A DNA stretch of 64,000 nucleotides. It comes from Effrenium voratum. Its lineage: Eukaryota > Sar > Dinophyceae > Suessiales > Symbiodiniaceae. Positions 53,525 through 63,805 of this stretch are shown here, in pieces (positions within the stretch are counted from its first letter, which is position 1; each line of letters starts with the position of its first letter). The notes below the pieces were generated by a model. It was not told where the DNA came from and did not search any database. It was given only the letters and a program-made list of their open reading frames with translations. The translations under genes and the position numbers were made by a program. The stretch lies in the NCBI GenBank assembly GCA_963377175.1, contig CAUJNA010002879.1, forward strand, positions 382,501-446,500, read 5' to 3'.

Positions 53525-53641
53525 CTAGGTCCCCCAGTAGTGCCCTTTCTCTCCCCTTTTTCGGGGGAGGGTTCCCCTACTAAATAGACTGCAGAAAAGA
53601 ATCGGGTACCCCTATTCTAACCTCTCTGCTGGAGGACCTAG
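53525..53641. repeat. MITE family C copy 10, ATTC duplication
   Basis: CTAGGTCCCCCAGTAGTGCC to CTGCTGGAGGACCTAG, flanked by ATTC. Confidence 0.9.
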
Positions 53642-53779
53642 ATTCTCTCAAGGTGGGAAGTAGCTCGCTTTGAGCACGCGCGCCCAAGCTTTGGAAGGGA
53701 CTTGAGACAGAACGCGACTCTGTCACGCCTGCCCAGGACGATAGGAAGCCACCAAAACCTTTGTCTAGGTTGGTCTTTT

Positions 53780-53890
53780 CATGGCTGTTGTTGGGAAACA
53801 TTTTGCATTTTTGCTTATTGTGGTTTAGTGGTTGAAATCCAACCACTTAACTGCGAATATTTTAACTTTTGCTCCCCTTCCAATGTCAAC
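53780..53890. repeat. MITE family F copy 2
   Basis: ATGGCTGTTGTTGGGAAACA to CCCTTCCAATGTCAACC. Confidence 0.85.
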
Positions 53891-54402
53891 CAAGTTTTCT
53901 TTGAGCTTGGAACTCTTCGTTCTTGAACATAGCTGCCTCCCCACAGACCAACAAACAGTTTAGTTTTTTGCAGCGGGGGCCAAGAGTCTGGGACATTCCC
54001 AACCAACGATGGCAGCGGCAAGCAACTAGTTGAAACGAGGCTGCTCGAGTAAAGAACATGAGGAGGTTACACCATACTATGCACGAGAAAAGCTTTGGTG
54101 CTGTTAGGAAGCCTTCGGCGAAACAAGTAAGTCTCCATGATATGTGGGCGTGTTGTCTCAAACTGAGCGGGACACCCTCAAGCTGTTCTAGGTGCTATAT
54201 AAATGGCCTGCATTTGTGTTGTTGTTCCCCAAAAGGAGACCAAAAGGCGGGTACTTGTTCAATTTATCCGGAAGCAGCCAGCGAAGCACCCGTGCTCACC
54301 CGCTCTCTGGCCATCGGGTTTTCCATTGGTTGAGCTTCCAAAAGATGAACCTGTTGGTCTCCGAACCAGTGCGGTGAGACGGAGTCTCTATTTCCACATG
54401 TA

Positions 54403-54497
54403 CCTGGAGTCTCCATGACCCTTCAAAAATTGGTCCATGACAACATTATTTGGGTAATGACCAACCATTTTTTAAGGGTCCTTAGGGAGACTCCAGG
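54403..54497. repeat. MITE family A copy 4, TA duplication
   Basis: CCTGGAGTCTCCATGACCC to GGGAGACTCCAGG, flanked by TA. Confidence 0.88.
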
Positions 54498-54655
54498 TAC
54501 CTTTATCTTGAAGGTCCCCTATTTTGACTTAACCCATTTCGACACCTTCCATGGGTTTGCCCCATCGGGGGCCTGAGCTTAGCAGCCGAAGCCATTTGAA
54601 GCAGTACAGAGGAGGGGACTTGCAAGCGTCCGAGACCGCAGCAAGCTTACCTGCA

Positions 54656-54780
54656 CAGGGCTCCTTAAAAGATCTCCATTTTGCAACCATTTAAAACATG
54701 TTGCTTTTTCAACACCAAAAATAAAGGGAAACCACCATGTACAAGTTGCAATGTTCAGGTGTATAATGTAAGGATCTCTG
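54656..54780. repeat. MITE family G copy 3, CTGCA duplication
   Basis: CAGGGCTCCTTAAAAGATCT to ATGTAAGGATCTCTG, flanked by CTGCA (54651-54655 and 54781-54785). Confidence 0.88.
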
Positions 54781-54965
54781 CTGCAGGTAAACTTATCATG
54801 AATAGTTTGTTTGAATGGCAAGTCCTTAGCAAACAGGTGTGATCATCCCGGAAATCGTTTTGCAAGCCGACCTGCTAAGCTCTGACAATGCTCTGCAAAC
54901 ACCAACTTGACTTGAGCCACTACATTTCTCATGGTTACAATAGGACAGCAATTCTTTGGACACAT

Positions 54966-55076
54966 CATGGTTGTTGTTGGGAAACATTTTACATTTTTGC
55001 TTATTGTGGTTTAGTGGTTGAAATCCCCCACTTAACTGCTAATATTTTAACTTTTGCTCCCCTTCCAACGTCAAGG
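54966..55076. repeat. MITE family F copy 3
   Basis: ATGGTTGTTGTTGGGAAACA to CCCTTCCAACGTCAAGG. Confidence 0.85.
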
Positions 55077-55265
55077 CATATTCACCCACGTCGAGCCAGA
55101 CTCCAGGAAAAACGAGCCACTCCTCGGGGTTCTGCGGCGTTTTGGGCAACCCCCACGAGTTCCCCCGCTCAATGCACGCCTGGCGACACCTTGCACGCTT
55201 TGTGCCACTGGTCTCCGCTGCTGAAGGCTTTAGGCGGGCAGGGTGTCGGCATAGCGGCCGCATCA
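55077..55265. CDS. Possible exon, strand undecided
   Basis: GC-rich 190 bp that is open on both strands. Minus reads SWGLPKTPQNPEEWLVFPGV and plus reads FPRSMHAWRHLARFVPLVSA. Either could be an exon; all other exon candidates between the ABC gene and the end are plus. No splice evidence favours one. Confidence 0.2.
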
Positions 55266-55572
55266 GTCTCACAATAAGTTCGTCACTGTTGCAATCTTTC
55301 ACCCAAGACACGTCATAGTTCCAGCAGTATTGAACGTCAGAGGGTTGGGACTTTGCTCAGAGCTTTCTTTATCCATGAAAAGCTGAAATGCAGACTGAAA
55401 ATCTGCGCGGGCGCCACCTTTTCAGACAAAAGCCTTGTCAGAAAGCCCGTTATCTCTTTAGTGATATGGCATGCTGGTCACACAGCTTTGCTTCCCGTGC
55501 CCAAACCTTCAAGCTGAGTTGATGCTGACATTTCGTTTGCTTCTCCAATTGCCTCCGGGATCCAGCATCGCA

Positions 55573-55885
55573 GCTTGTGTGTGTGTGTGTCTGTATTTCT
55601 GCGTGGGTGTTGTGTGTGTGTGTGTGTGTGTTTGTTTGTGTGTGTGTTTGTGTGTTTGTGTGTTTCTGTGTTTCTGTGTTTCTGTGTGTCTGTGTTTCTG
55701 TGTTTCTGTGTTTCTGTGTTTCTGTGTTTCTGTGTTTCCGTGTTTCTGTGTTTGTGTGTGTGTGCCTATGTGTGTGTGTGTCTGTGTGTATGTGTGTGTG
55801 CGCGTGTGCGCGCGCCCGCGTGCGTGCGTGTGCGCTTGCGCGTGCGCGCGCATGCGCGTGTGCACGCGCGCGAGTGGGTCTGTGT
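55573..55885 (+). repeat. TG/TGTGTTTC microsatellite
   Basis: TGTGTGTG followed by TGTTTCTG units and then GTGCGCGC. Frames of about 100-140 codons on both strands are artefacts. Confidence 0.95.
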
Positions 55886-55886
55886 G

Positions 55887-55938
<52 letters not shown>

Positions 55939-55960
55939 GTTGGTTGGTTGGTTGGTTGGT

Positions 55961-56023
<63 letters not shown>

Positions 56024-56330
56024 TTGTTTGTGTGTTTGCTTGATTATCTGCTTGCTTGCTTGCTTGCTTGTTTGTTTGTTTGTTTGTGGTGTGTCCATCC
56101 GTTTGTTTGTTTGTTTCTTTGTTAGTTTGTCTGTCGGTCTGTCCAGTCTATCCTGCCCTGTCCCGTCCCTGTCTGTCCTGTCCTGTCTGTCTGTCTCTTT
56201 TGTCTGTCTGCTTGTTAGTTTGTTAATTTGTCAGTTTGTTAGTTTCTCAGCTAGTATTTGTTTACTTATCTTGTGTATGGTTGTTTGCTTTGTTCATGCT
56301 TATTTGCTTACCTATGTATATTAACTTGCT
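55886..56330 (+). repeat. Stepwise tetranucleotide array
   Basis: (TGAT) to about 55932, then (TGGT), (TGGC) to about 56021, then (TTGC) and (TTGT) with decay through GTCTGTCC into TTAGTTTG. Each block differs from its neighbour by one base. Confidence 0.95.
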
Positions 56331-58773
56331 TAATCTGGGGTTTGGACCTGTTCGGTGAAATTAGGCTAAAATAAGCGTTTTTGTCGTCCACTTCGAGCCT
56401 TGTTCCATGTTGCTCGGGCTTTGGGGTAGGGGAAAAACACTTTTTGAGCCGTTTGGCTCCGTTGGAGAATCAGGTCGGACCAGGTCAGTCATGCTGTGTG
56501 CCGTATGCGGGCATTCACTTGCTCATGTTGGCGCGCTTGGTGTTTGAGAGAAGTGTTTTTGACATGTTTTTCAGCCCAAAAGTTCAATAAGTGTTTTTGG
56601 TTTCGGGGGCAAAGTCAAAATAACTATCGGCTATCAGGCCGCAAAAAACACTCATTTTGCTTTGATGGAGGCCCGCCACATGGATTTGGGCCGTGGATTG
56701 CTAAAGATACGTTCCTAAATTGCAGAGTTGATACGCTTGATAGAAAACGAATTGAAAAAACTGTGTATTACAGCATGGACATGTGCCATGTATTTTGAGG
56801 AGTATGCAAGAAACACTTCTTCCGAAACTAAACGCGGAGTGAACATTTCGTGGACACAGTGTTGCCGCCGCCAGGCTACGTCAGTAAATGAAGTGCGAGC
56901 GGCCTTGTGCAGACTGCAAAAACTCCAAGAAGTGTGCATAGGCTGTAGGCACAAGTTCAGAAACACTTCGCAAACAAGAAACAAGCACCGTACCAAAATG
57001 ACTTTTTCACACGACTAGCCCCATTCAAAGGCACTGTTGAGCCCACGCGGCACACCACCCCGTTTCAAAATGTTTCAAATGACTCTGGTCGAGCGCAACT
57101 TTCAAACGAACTCAAACAGCAGCCTGCTGGACCTGCAAACATCATGCAAGTGCCCGTATAAGAGTTTTACGGGGAATCGTCTCATGAACGTAAGCATGTA
57201 ACACATTATGCTTGAGCGATATCCCTTGTTTCATGTGCAAAAAGGAGGGGAGGCATCTGCGGGCAATGCGGGGCAAACTGGAGATCCTGAGAATCACAAA
57301 TGTGACAAGCGACCACTGTGCAAATATGCTATACATATATACGGCTTGGCAAGTTTGCTAAAGTGCACAGGGGTGTGGATAGCTCCTCTTTTGCAGCTTT
57401 GTAGACGTGATTTCAGATTTCAGGATTTACGGGCGGATTCTTTCAACAATTGCAGGGCCACTGGTGAAGATTCAATGAGATTTGGGGCAAGCCAAAGTAA
57501 AAAGTTTGGGCCCAATTCTTAGTCTCGCGGCTTGGCTTCCAGAAGCACAGTGGTGATGAGTTCAAATATGGTGGCAACAACGGGAGGGGCTGGCAATTCA
57601 TGTGCGAGCTTTGGCAGCGGCCCGGTCCTTACCGATGCTTTTGAACATTTTCTCACTTTTAAGGGATGCTATGGGCATGACCTTTTCGGGCTTGGGGGCA
57701 TTCACTCAAATGTTGGATTTCGCAAACAAAGACATTTCATTCCACGGCAAACTCCGGCAATCAAAGCAGTGCTCATTGGTATGTCGGCCAAAATGTTGAA
57801 AAAGTCAGGGCAATCACCATTTTGGTTCACACTCGAAGTCACCAAGTCACTAGGGCGGGTGTGGTGAAGCAACGTTTGGGGACAGGTAAATCAATTTTTT
57901 TGGCCAGGCTCCTCATCTCAGCACTCAGTCTAGTATACAGGGCAAACTAGCTTACATTCCAGGAGATGGTGAGAAAGCAAGGAGTACAAAAGTTTTCTGT
58001 ATTTCTTTTCTCTCTGTTTGTTTGTCGTTTACTTTGGCGGTGATGTCCTTGATCGGTGCGGGTTCACGCGAAATGTTCAATCTGCGTTGTTTTCTTCTGG
58101 GGCAAAGTCAACTTCTTAATTCCGGACAAGCTTTTCATAATTGCGGATCTCGAGCAGCAATTCACGGTGAAGGAAGCCAGATAGTGTGCGCACAATCAAT
58201 CTCCAAAAACATGGAGCCAGTTCCAACAGCATGGCTAATTTAAAGGGTGCGCGCACGGTGCCGGACCTAGGCATTTGTTTTAGCAATATTCTGAAGTGTT
58301 GCGCGGGTGCAACAAGGACTCAAAACCAGCATGTTCTATGTGCAGGAGCACTGGTTTAAAGCTGATAGTCATCCAAACTGGTTGGGGTGTTCTGGATCGA
58401 CTTGCCTTGCCAGTTCACATTTAGACACTGGAGATGTTGCCGGGTCCTCTGAAACTACTTTGGATGGCCTGCGTTAACTGGTTCTACGGGTCAGGGTCAC
58501 AGCAAGTTGGTTCGAAAGCGCAAGAGAGGCAGGCTTTTTGGGGGTGCGCCCGCTAGACCTGATTGGACTTGGATAGTTTGTTGGCGTCGGCTTTCCCAAA
58601 TGCAAGTGCGGGCAAACAATTCTCCGGGGCTGCCATCCTCCCTCTTTAAGCCAGCAACTGTCAGAAGGGCCAATGAATCCATGGAGCACAGACTACCCTG
58701 GCAACATCAATCTCTTCATATGGTAAACCGCCGCACACAAACACACACATGGCAACATGGCGCGCTCAGAAAA
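56331..58773. other. Non-coding stretch before the minisatellite
   Basis: No convincing exon. The motif AAACACTT or its inverse recurs (about 56437, 56554, 56588, 56813, 56963) and again in the interruption of the minisatellite at 60014-60115. Frames at 57208-57522 and 57532-57867 lack codon bias. Confidence 0.45.
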
Positions 58774-60489
58774 TCGGCAAAGTTCTGGCAGAGTTTGCAA
58801 AGTTTGGGCAAATTTGGGCAAATTTGGCCAAATCGGCAAAGCTCTGGCAAACTTGGTATAGTTTCGGCAAATCTTGCAAAATCAGCAAAGTTCTTGCAAA
58901 ATCGACAAGTGCTCACAAGGTTGGCAAAGCTCTAGCACATCTCAGGAGGCCTAGATCTGCCAAAGTTCCGGCAAAGTTCGCAAAGAGTTTGCAAAGTTCG
59001 GTCAAGTTTTTCCAAATTTGCAAAGTTCTGGCACATCGAAAAAGTCCTCGCACAGTTCGCAAATTTCTGACAAAGTTTGCCAAATTGGCAAAGTTCCGGC
59101 AGATTGGCAAAGTCCTCGCAAAGTTCTCGCAAAGTTTGCGAATTGGCAAAAATCGCAAAAAACTCACCAAATTGGCAAAGTTCTGGCAAAGTTCTGGCAA
59201 AGTTCTGGCAAAGATTGCAAAGTTCTGGAAAAACTCGCAAAATGGCCAAGGTCTGGCAAACACCTCGCAAAATTTGCAAAGCTCTGGCAAATTGCAAAAT
59301 TGGCAAAGTTCTGGCAAAGTTCGCCAAATTGGTGAAGATCTTGCAAAGTTCGCAAAGTTCTTGCAAAGTTTGACAAATTGGCAAAGTTTGCCGAATTGGC
59401 AAAGATCTCGCAAAATTGGCAAAGATCTCGCAAAATTGGCAATGTTCTGGCAAACTTCGCCAAATTGGAAAATTGGCAAAGTTCTGGCAAAGTTCGCCAA
59501 ATTGGGGCCAACTTCGCAAAGTTGGCAAAGATCTTGCAAAATTGGCAAAGTTCCGGCAAAGTTCGCTGCCAAAGTTCCGGCAAAATTGGCAAAGTTCCGG
59601 CAGAATTTGCAAAGTTCCGACAGAATTGGCAAAGTTCCGGCAAAATTTGCAAAGTTCGCCAAATTGGCAAAGTTCCGGCAGAATTGGCAAAGTCCAAATC
59701 GGCAAAGTTCCGGCAGAATTGGCAACGTTCCGGCAGAATTGGCAAAGTTCCGGCAGAATTGGCAAAGTTCCGGCAGAATTGGCAAAGTTCGCCAAATTGG
59801 CAAAGTTTGGGCAGAATTGGCAAAGTTCCGGCAGAATTGGCAAAGTTCCGGCAGAATTGGCAAAGTTCCGGCAGAATTGGCAAAGTTCCGGCAGAATTGG
59901 CAAAGTTCGCCAAATTGGCAAAGTTCGCCAAATTGGCAAAGTTCCGGCAGAATTGGCAAAGTTCCGGCAGAATTGGCAAAGTTCCGGCAAAATTGGCAAA
60001 GTTGGCAAAGTTTGCAAAAATGTTGGGTCCGAACACTTATTTTGGCACGAATTGGCAATGAAAACACTTATTTTGGCAAGTTTCGGAGGGCAAAAACACT
60101 TATTTTTGTCAAAAAAAAGCATGCAGCCCAAATTGGCAAAGTTCGGGCAAAATTGGCAACGTTCTGGCAAAGTTCGCCAAATTGGCAAAGTTCGGGCAGA
60201 ATTGGCAAAGTTCGCCAAATTGGCAAAGTTCCGGCAGAATTTGCAAAGTTCCGGCAGAATTGGCCAGAATTGGCAAAGTTCGCCAAATTGGCAAAGTTCC
60301 GGCAGAATTGGCAAAGTTCCGGCAAAGTTCGCCAAATCGGCAAAGTTCCGGCAGAATTGGCAAAGTTCCGGCAGAATTGGCAAAGTTCGCCAAATTGGCA
60401 AAGTTCCGGCAGAATTTGCAAAGTTCCGGCAAAATTGGCAAAGTTCGCCAAATTGGCAAAGTTCCGGCAGAATTGGCAAAGTTCCGGCA
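58774..60489 (+). repeat. 1.7-kb minisatellite, unit GGCAAAGTTCCGGCAGAATT
   Basis: Tandem array of a 10/20-bp unit, irregular at the left (GGCAAAGTTCTGGCAAAGTT) and highly regular 20-mer at 59700-60000. Interrupted at 60014-60130 by sequence with three AACACTTATTTT copies. Since 20 is not a multiple of three and the unit lacks stops, all frames stay open (up to 775 codons), producing AKFRQNWQSSGRIGKVPAEL repeats. Not treated as coding. Confidence 0.95.
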
Positions 60490-60589
60490 AACCCAGAGGG
60501 ACCAATAGACCCTTGAAAATTCGACCCTTTTTAAATAAGGGTGTAAGCCCTAGATTGCAAAGTCAAATAAGGGTCTATTTTTTTTACAC

Positions 60590-60665
60590 CATGAGGGAGG
60601 GAGGGGAACACATGAGGGAGGGGGAGGGAGGGGAACACATGAGGGAGGGAGGGGAACACATGAGC
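60590..60665 (+). repeat. GAGGGAGGGAGGGGAACACAT repeats in a 5' leader
   Basis: Three imperfect copies of ATGAGGGAGGGAGGGGAACA just upstream of the next gene. Confidence 0.85.
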
Positions 60666-60720
60666 ATCACTCTTCTTGTCTCCGCATGGCTCAGCAGTTT
60701 GTATATAGTGCCCTGCCGCC

Positions 60721-61809
60721 ATGGCGGGATTAGAGCCCGATGCTCGAACTCTCGTCGCGATTTTCAGGAAGCACATGCCAGGAGGACCAAAATCTGCAGA
60801 CTACTTGCAGCCGGACCCAGACATTCTGTGCGCAAGGCTCGAAGATCTCCTCATGGACATATGCCGCATTCAGAGGCGCAAGACTGGCAAGTTCCTGCAA
60901 ACTTGCATCAAAGAAGCTTGGGCCTTGAGTCATGGCGAAGTCAAGACTTTTGCTCAAAGACTTCAAGCAGGTTTGGAGCACATCTACCTGAAGAAGAAGC
61001 AGGCCACCTCAGGCAAGAAGCTTGCCCCTGCAGTTGCCAGGATAATCAAGCTTTTGAGCAAGGAGGGCTTGGCTGAGGTGCCAAACGCGTCTGAGCAAGG
61101 CAAGGAGGACCTCCAAAACTTGTCTCCAGAGCAAGTCTCCAAGCTCTACGAGAAGTTTGGCGTGGACACTGTCCCAGAGTTGGCAGCATCCAGCAGTTCC
61201 CAGTTGGTCCCCATTGAGGTTTGCAGCTCCCAAGAAATTCTCGCAAGCCAGGCGTCGGCAGCACCCCCAGATGTCAACTACAAGCAGTACACTTGTTCGC
61301 ACGCCGTGGCCCTCGTTCGACTCTTTCCTGACGGCTCCCAAACAACTGCCACCATGAAGGTGGGCCCGGGAAGCTTTGCCTTGGGCTGTTTTTCTAGCGA
61401 GGAAGAACACGAAAGTGAGATTCCCAATTCCATGGTGTTGGCCATGGATCCCAAGGTCAAAAAAGCTGCAAAGGCAGCTGCAAAGGCAGCTGCTATGGCC
61501 TTGAAAAGGCCTGCCAGCAAAGCACCTGCTGACTCTGGGAGTTTGAAAGCCATGAAGAAGCCGGCAGCTGCCCCTGTTGGCCTTCCAAAGTGTAGTGATG
61601 CCTCGAATCATTTATTTGCTGTCATGCACTATAAGAACAGCAATTCGTACGCCATTCGTGCAAAGACTGGCACCAAAGCCCAGCTCTTTTGTGTCCCCTT
61701 TGGTGAAAGGACTCCACAGCAAGTTTTTGGCATTGTCAAGGATGCTGTGGCTAAGCTCACCGCTGGAGACGATGTCCAAGCTGTGAAGGAGTGGGCACGA
61801 TCTGCGTAG
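60721..61809 (+). CDS. 362-aa dinoflagellate-type protein, single exon
   Basis: ATG in a strong context (GCCGCCATGG). Residues about 1-110 are helical (RTLVAIFRKHMPGG, EDLLMDICRIQRRKTGKFLQ), then a Ser/Ala linker with acidic patches. About 245-285 is a Lys/Ala/Pro-rich basic region (KKAAKAAAKAAAMALKRPAS, KAMKKPAAAP), a likely nuclear or nucleic-acid-binding segment. The C-terminal 70 residues form a compact domain HLFAVMHYKNSNSYAIRAKT then QLFCVPFGERTPQQVFGIVK. This type of domain, with a tyrosine-lysine strand, AIR and a basic tail, is in my recollection recurrent in dinoflagellate proteins; its role is unknown to me. No intron is needed. Codon usage is strongly G/C or T/G at third positions, unlike the flanking repeats. 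It resembles the next gene in its KRPA segment. Confidence 0.85.
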   Translation: MAGLEPDARTLVAIFRKHMPGGPKSADYLQPDPDILCARLEDLLMDICRIQRRKTGKFLQTCIKEAWALSHGEVKTFAQRLQAGLEHIYLKKKQATSGKKLAPAVARIIKLLSKEGLAEVPNASEQGKEDLQNLSPEQVSKLYEKFGVDTVPELAASSSSQLVPIEVCSSQEILASQASAAPPDVNYKQYTCSHAVALVRLFPDGSQTTATMKVGPGSFALGCFSSEEEHESEIPNSMVLAMDPKVKKAAKAAAKAAAMALKRPASKAPADSGSLKAMKKPAAAPVGLPKCSDASNHLFAVMHYKNSNSYAIRAKTGTKAQLFCVPFGERTPQQVFGIVKDAVAKLTAGDDVQAVKEWARSA

Positions 61810-62316
61810 AACACGGTACACTGTGGTCCAAAACCTGCACTTGTTTTTTGGGGAATGCGCATGTTCGAATGTATATGTGAACGCATCTGCAGTGTGTGTT
61901 GTTGCAAACAGGCCAGGCTGTGTGAACACATGCAATTTCAACTGACACATTCTTACGTACAAAAGGAACAAACGACAAACCACCACAATGTTTATGAGGG
62001 AGGGAGGGAGGCGACCTTGGTGGGAAGGATGGTGGCTTGAAAGTGTTCTGTTTTAAAATTGTTGCAAACCAACCATGTGCAGGAGGGAGGGAGGAGCTAA
62101 ATTGTTGTAACATGACCCCAATGGTGTTTTTTAGAAGGGATGATGTTGGAATAATTTGTAGCTGTAAAAGGGATTGTCTAAGGGGGACTGGGCGCTTGAC
62201 ACATGCTTGGTCGCAGTTTGCTTGATGCATGGCTCATGTTGGAAACCTGTTGCTTGATGCATGGCTCATGTGAGCGATCCTGAGCTGTCTCGGTGCCATC
62301 ATGTCTCGGTGCCACC
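61810..62316. other. Intergenic or UTR sequence
   Basis: Contains GAGGGAGG tracts at about 61997-62013 and 62083-62094 and a 22-bp direct repeat (62218-62239 and 62250-62271, starting TTGCTTGATGCATGG) just before the next ATG. Confidence 0.6.
62218..62271 (+). repeat. Two exact 22-bp direct repeats
   Basis: TTGCTTGATGCATGGCTCAT plus two more bases occurs twice with a 10-bp gap, immediately upstream of the gene at 62317. Confidence 0.9.
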
Positions 62317-63644
62317 ATGCCTTCCCTGAAGAGGCCTGCCAGTGCCCCTGCAAAAGCAAAGTGCAAGGCCAAAGCCAAGGCCAAGGCCAATGAGCCCCAG
62401 GCCAAAGCTGTGCCCCCTGTAGAGGGGGAAGAAGAAATGTCGCCTGAAGTCAAAGCTGCATCCATTGTTTTGGAGCAGTTGCAAGAGAGCATGGGTGGGC
62501 CTGATGGCTTTGTGCCTGCAAACCCAAGCTTGGCTGCCATACATGCCACTGTGACAGAGGCATGCCAGGAGGCTTTGGCTGCCAAAGCTGCCCCGGACGC
62601 TGCGCCTGCTGCTCCTCGCCCATGGTGTCCTGACCAGTGGACCGAGGATAACCGGACCTGGTGGCGTCCTTGCAGGTTGTGCTCTAAGAGGTACTACTGG
62701 CGGGTCGGCTGTATGAGCACAAAGTGCGTTTCTTGGCTGAGAGGGAGGGACCGAGAGTACGGGACTGGGAGGCTGGAAAAGAGGGACTGGGAGGGAGGGA
62801 CTGGGACTGGGAGGGAGGCACTGCAAGAGGACTGGGAGGGAGCTGAAACATGTTTTTCCCTGTTGTCTCAGGCTGACTTCAAGAAGGAGGAGCTGGCCAA
62901 GGACAAGAAGAAGGGCAAGAAGAAGTGGAGCAAGCAAGACTGGATCGACCCTGAACTGAAAATCATGGGGGGAGGATGTGGTCACTGAAAAATAATGTAA
63001 AACAAGACAACCTATAGGGAGCCCGGACGGCAACTTGTAATGCCAATATCCCAAGCTGCCACCCGAGGACTGGGATGCAGCTACATTTGCTCCTGGAGGT
63101 GTTTGGGATGGCTCTGGACCTTCCAACATGGCAACCTGTCTGCATTTCATGTGTTGTTTTAGAGCTTGCACTTGGCACCCTGAGGGAGGGAGGGAGGGGT
63201 GCCAAAGACTAATTAATTCATAGAAGCACATTTATGCAAGACCATTGTACAGCATGGTGAGGGAGGGAGGGAAAAAACCACCATGATACCTGCCAGGTAC
63301 CACCTGTACCTCCTCCTGTGCCTCCTCCACCGAAACCGCCAGCGGTACCACCTGCAAGGCCACCAGTGCAGCCCAAGCCAAACGTGAAGTTCGGAGGCTT
63401 CAAAGCCATGCCTGTCCCCAAGCCGGTTGTGAAAGCACCTGCAGCCAAAGCTATGCCAAAGACCACTGACCACCCCCCAAAGCCTGTGGGGTGGTTTTTG
63501 GTCAATTCGACGGTGACAGTGGCAGAAGTTTATGATGTGGCCGACCAGCCTGCCGCTCCCATGTTGCCTCCTCCTCCTACAAGGAATGAGGCAGGCTATC
63601 GTGCGTATGCTGCAGCTATGCATAGGCAGCATCAGCAGGAGTAA
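62317..63644 (+). CDS. Multi-exon gene: KRPA/AK-rich protein with Cys-rich motif and Pro-rich tail
   Basis: Exon 1, 62317-62727, starts at GCCACCATGCC with MPSLKRPASAPAKAKCKAKA, a basic Ala-Lys segment, then a Cys/Trp-rich motif, WWRPCRLCSKRYYWRVGCMS then TKC, resembling a small zinc-binding fold (C-x2-C, C-x4-C). The intron 62728-62871 (GT...TTGTCTCAG) contains GGGACTGGGAGG repeats; without splicing the frame remains open, so the repeat could be misread as protein. Exon 2 (62872 to about 62970) is lysine-rich (ADFKKEELAKDKKKGKKKWS). A third exon, 63056-63100, reads LPPEDWDAATFAPGG, and the last, 63297-63644, reads VPPVPPPVPPPPKPPAVPPA then VKFGGFKAMPVPKPVVKAPA and ends RAYAAAMHRQHQQE. The exon 2 donor is not resolved. 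Likely a nucleic-acid-associated or splicing-type protein; inference only. Confidence 0.65.
62728..62871 (+). other. Intron with GGGACTGGGAGG repeats
   Basis: 144 bp, donor AAGTGC|GTTTCT, acceptor TTTTTCCCTGTTGTCTCAG|G, a classical pyrimidine tract. Phase 0, length divisible by three. Confidence 0.7.
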
Positions 63645-63715
63645 TTGGCATGTGCAGTTGGCAATATGGAAAAACACATTGCATGCTGGCAGGGTGTCAT
63701 GCCAAATACTTGTAT

Positions 63716-63805
63716 GTTGAGGGAGGGAGGGATGGATGGAATGAGGGAGGGATGGAGGGAAGGGGAAGGGAGGGAAGGGAGGGAAGGAGGGAATGGATGG
63801 AGGGA
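63716..63805 (+). repeat. GGGA/GGAT-rich repeat after the last gene
   Basis: GAGGGAGGGAGGGATGGATG followed by GGGAAGGGAGGGAAGG. Same purine motif as in the leader and introns of the two genes. Confidence 0.9.

Noticed and set aside
55471..56324. Cys/Val/Leu-rich frames
   Set aside because: Produced by TG and tetranucleotide repeats.
58749..61076. 775-codon open frame with AKFRQNWQSSGRIGKVPAEL repeats
   Set aside because: Follows the stop-free 20-bp minisatellite, with equivalent frames open on both strands; it then overlaps the 60721 gene in a different frame.
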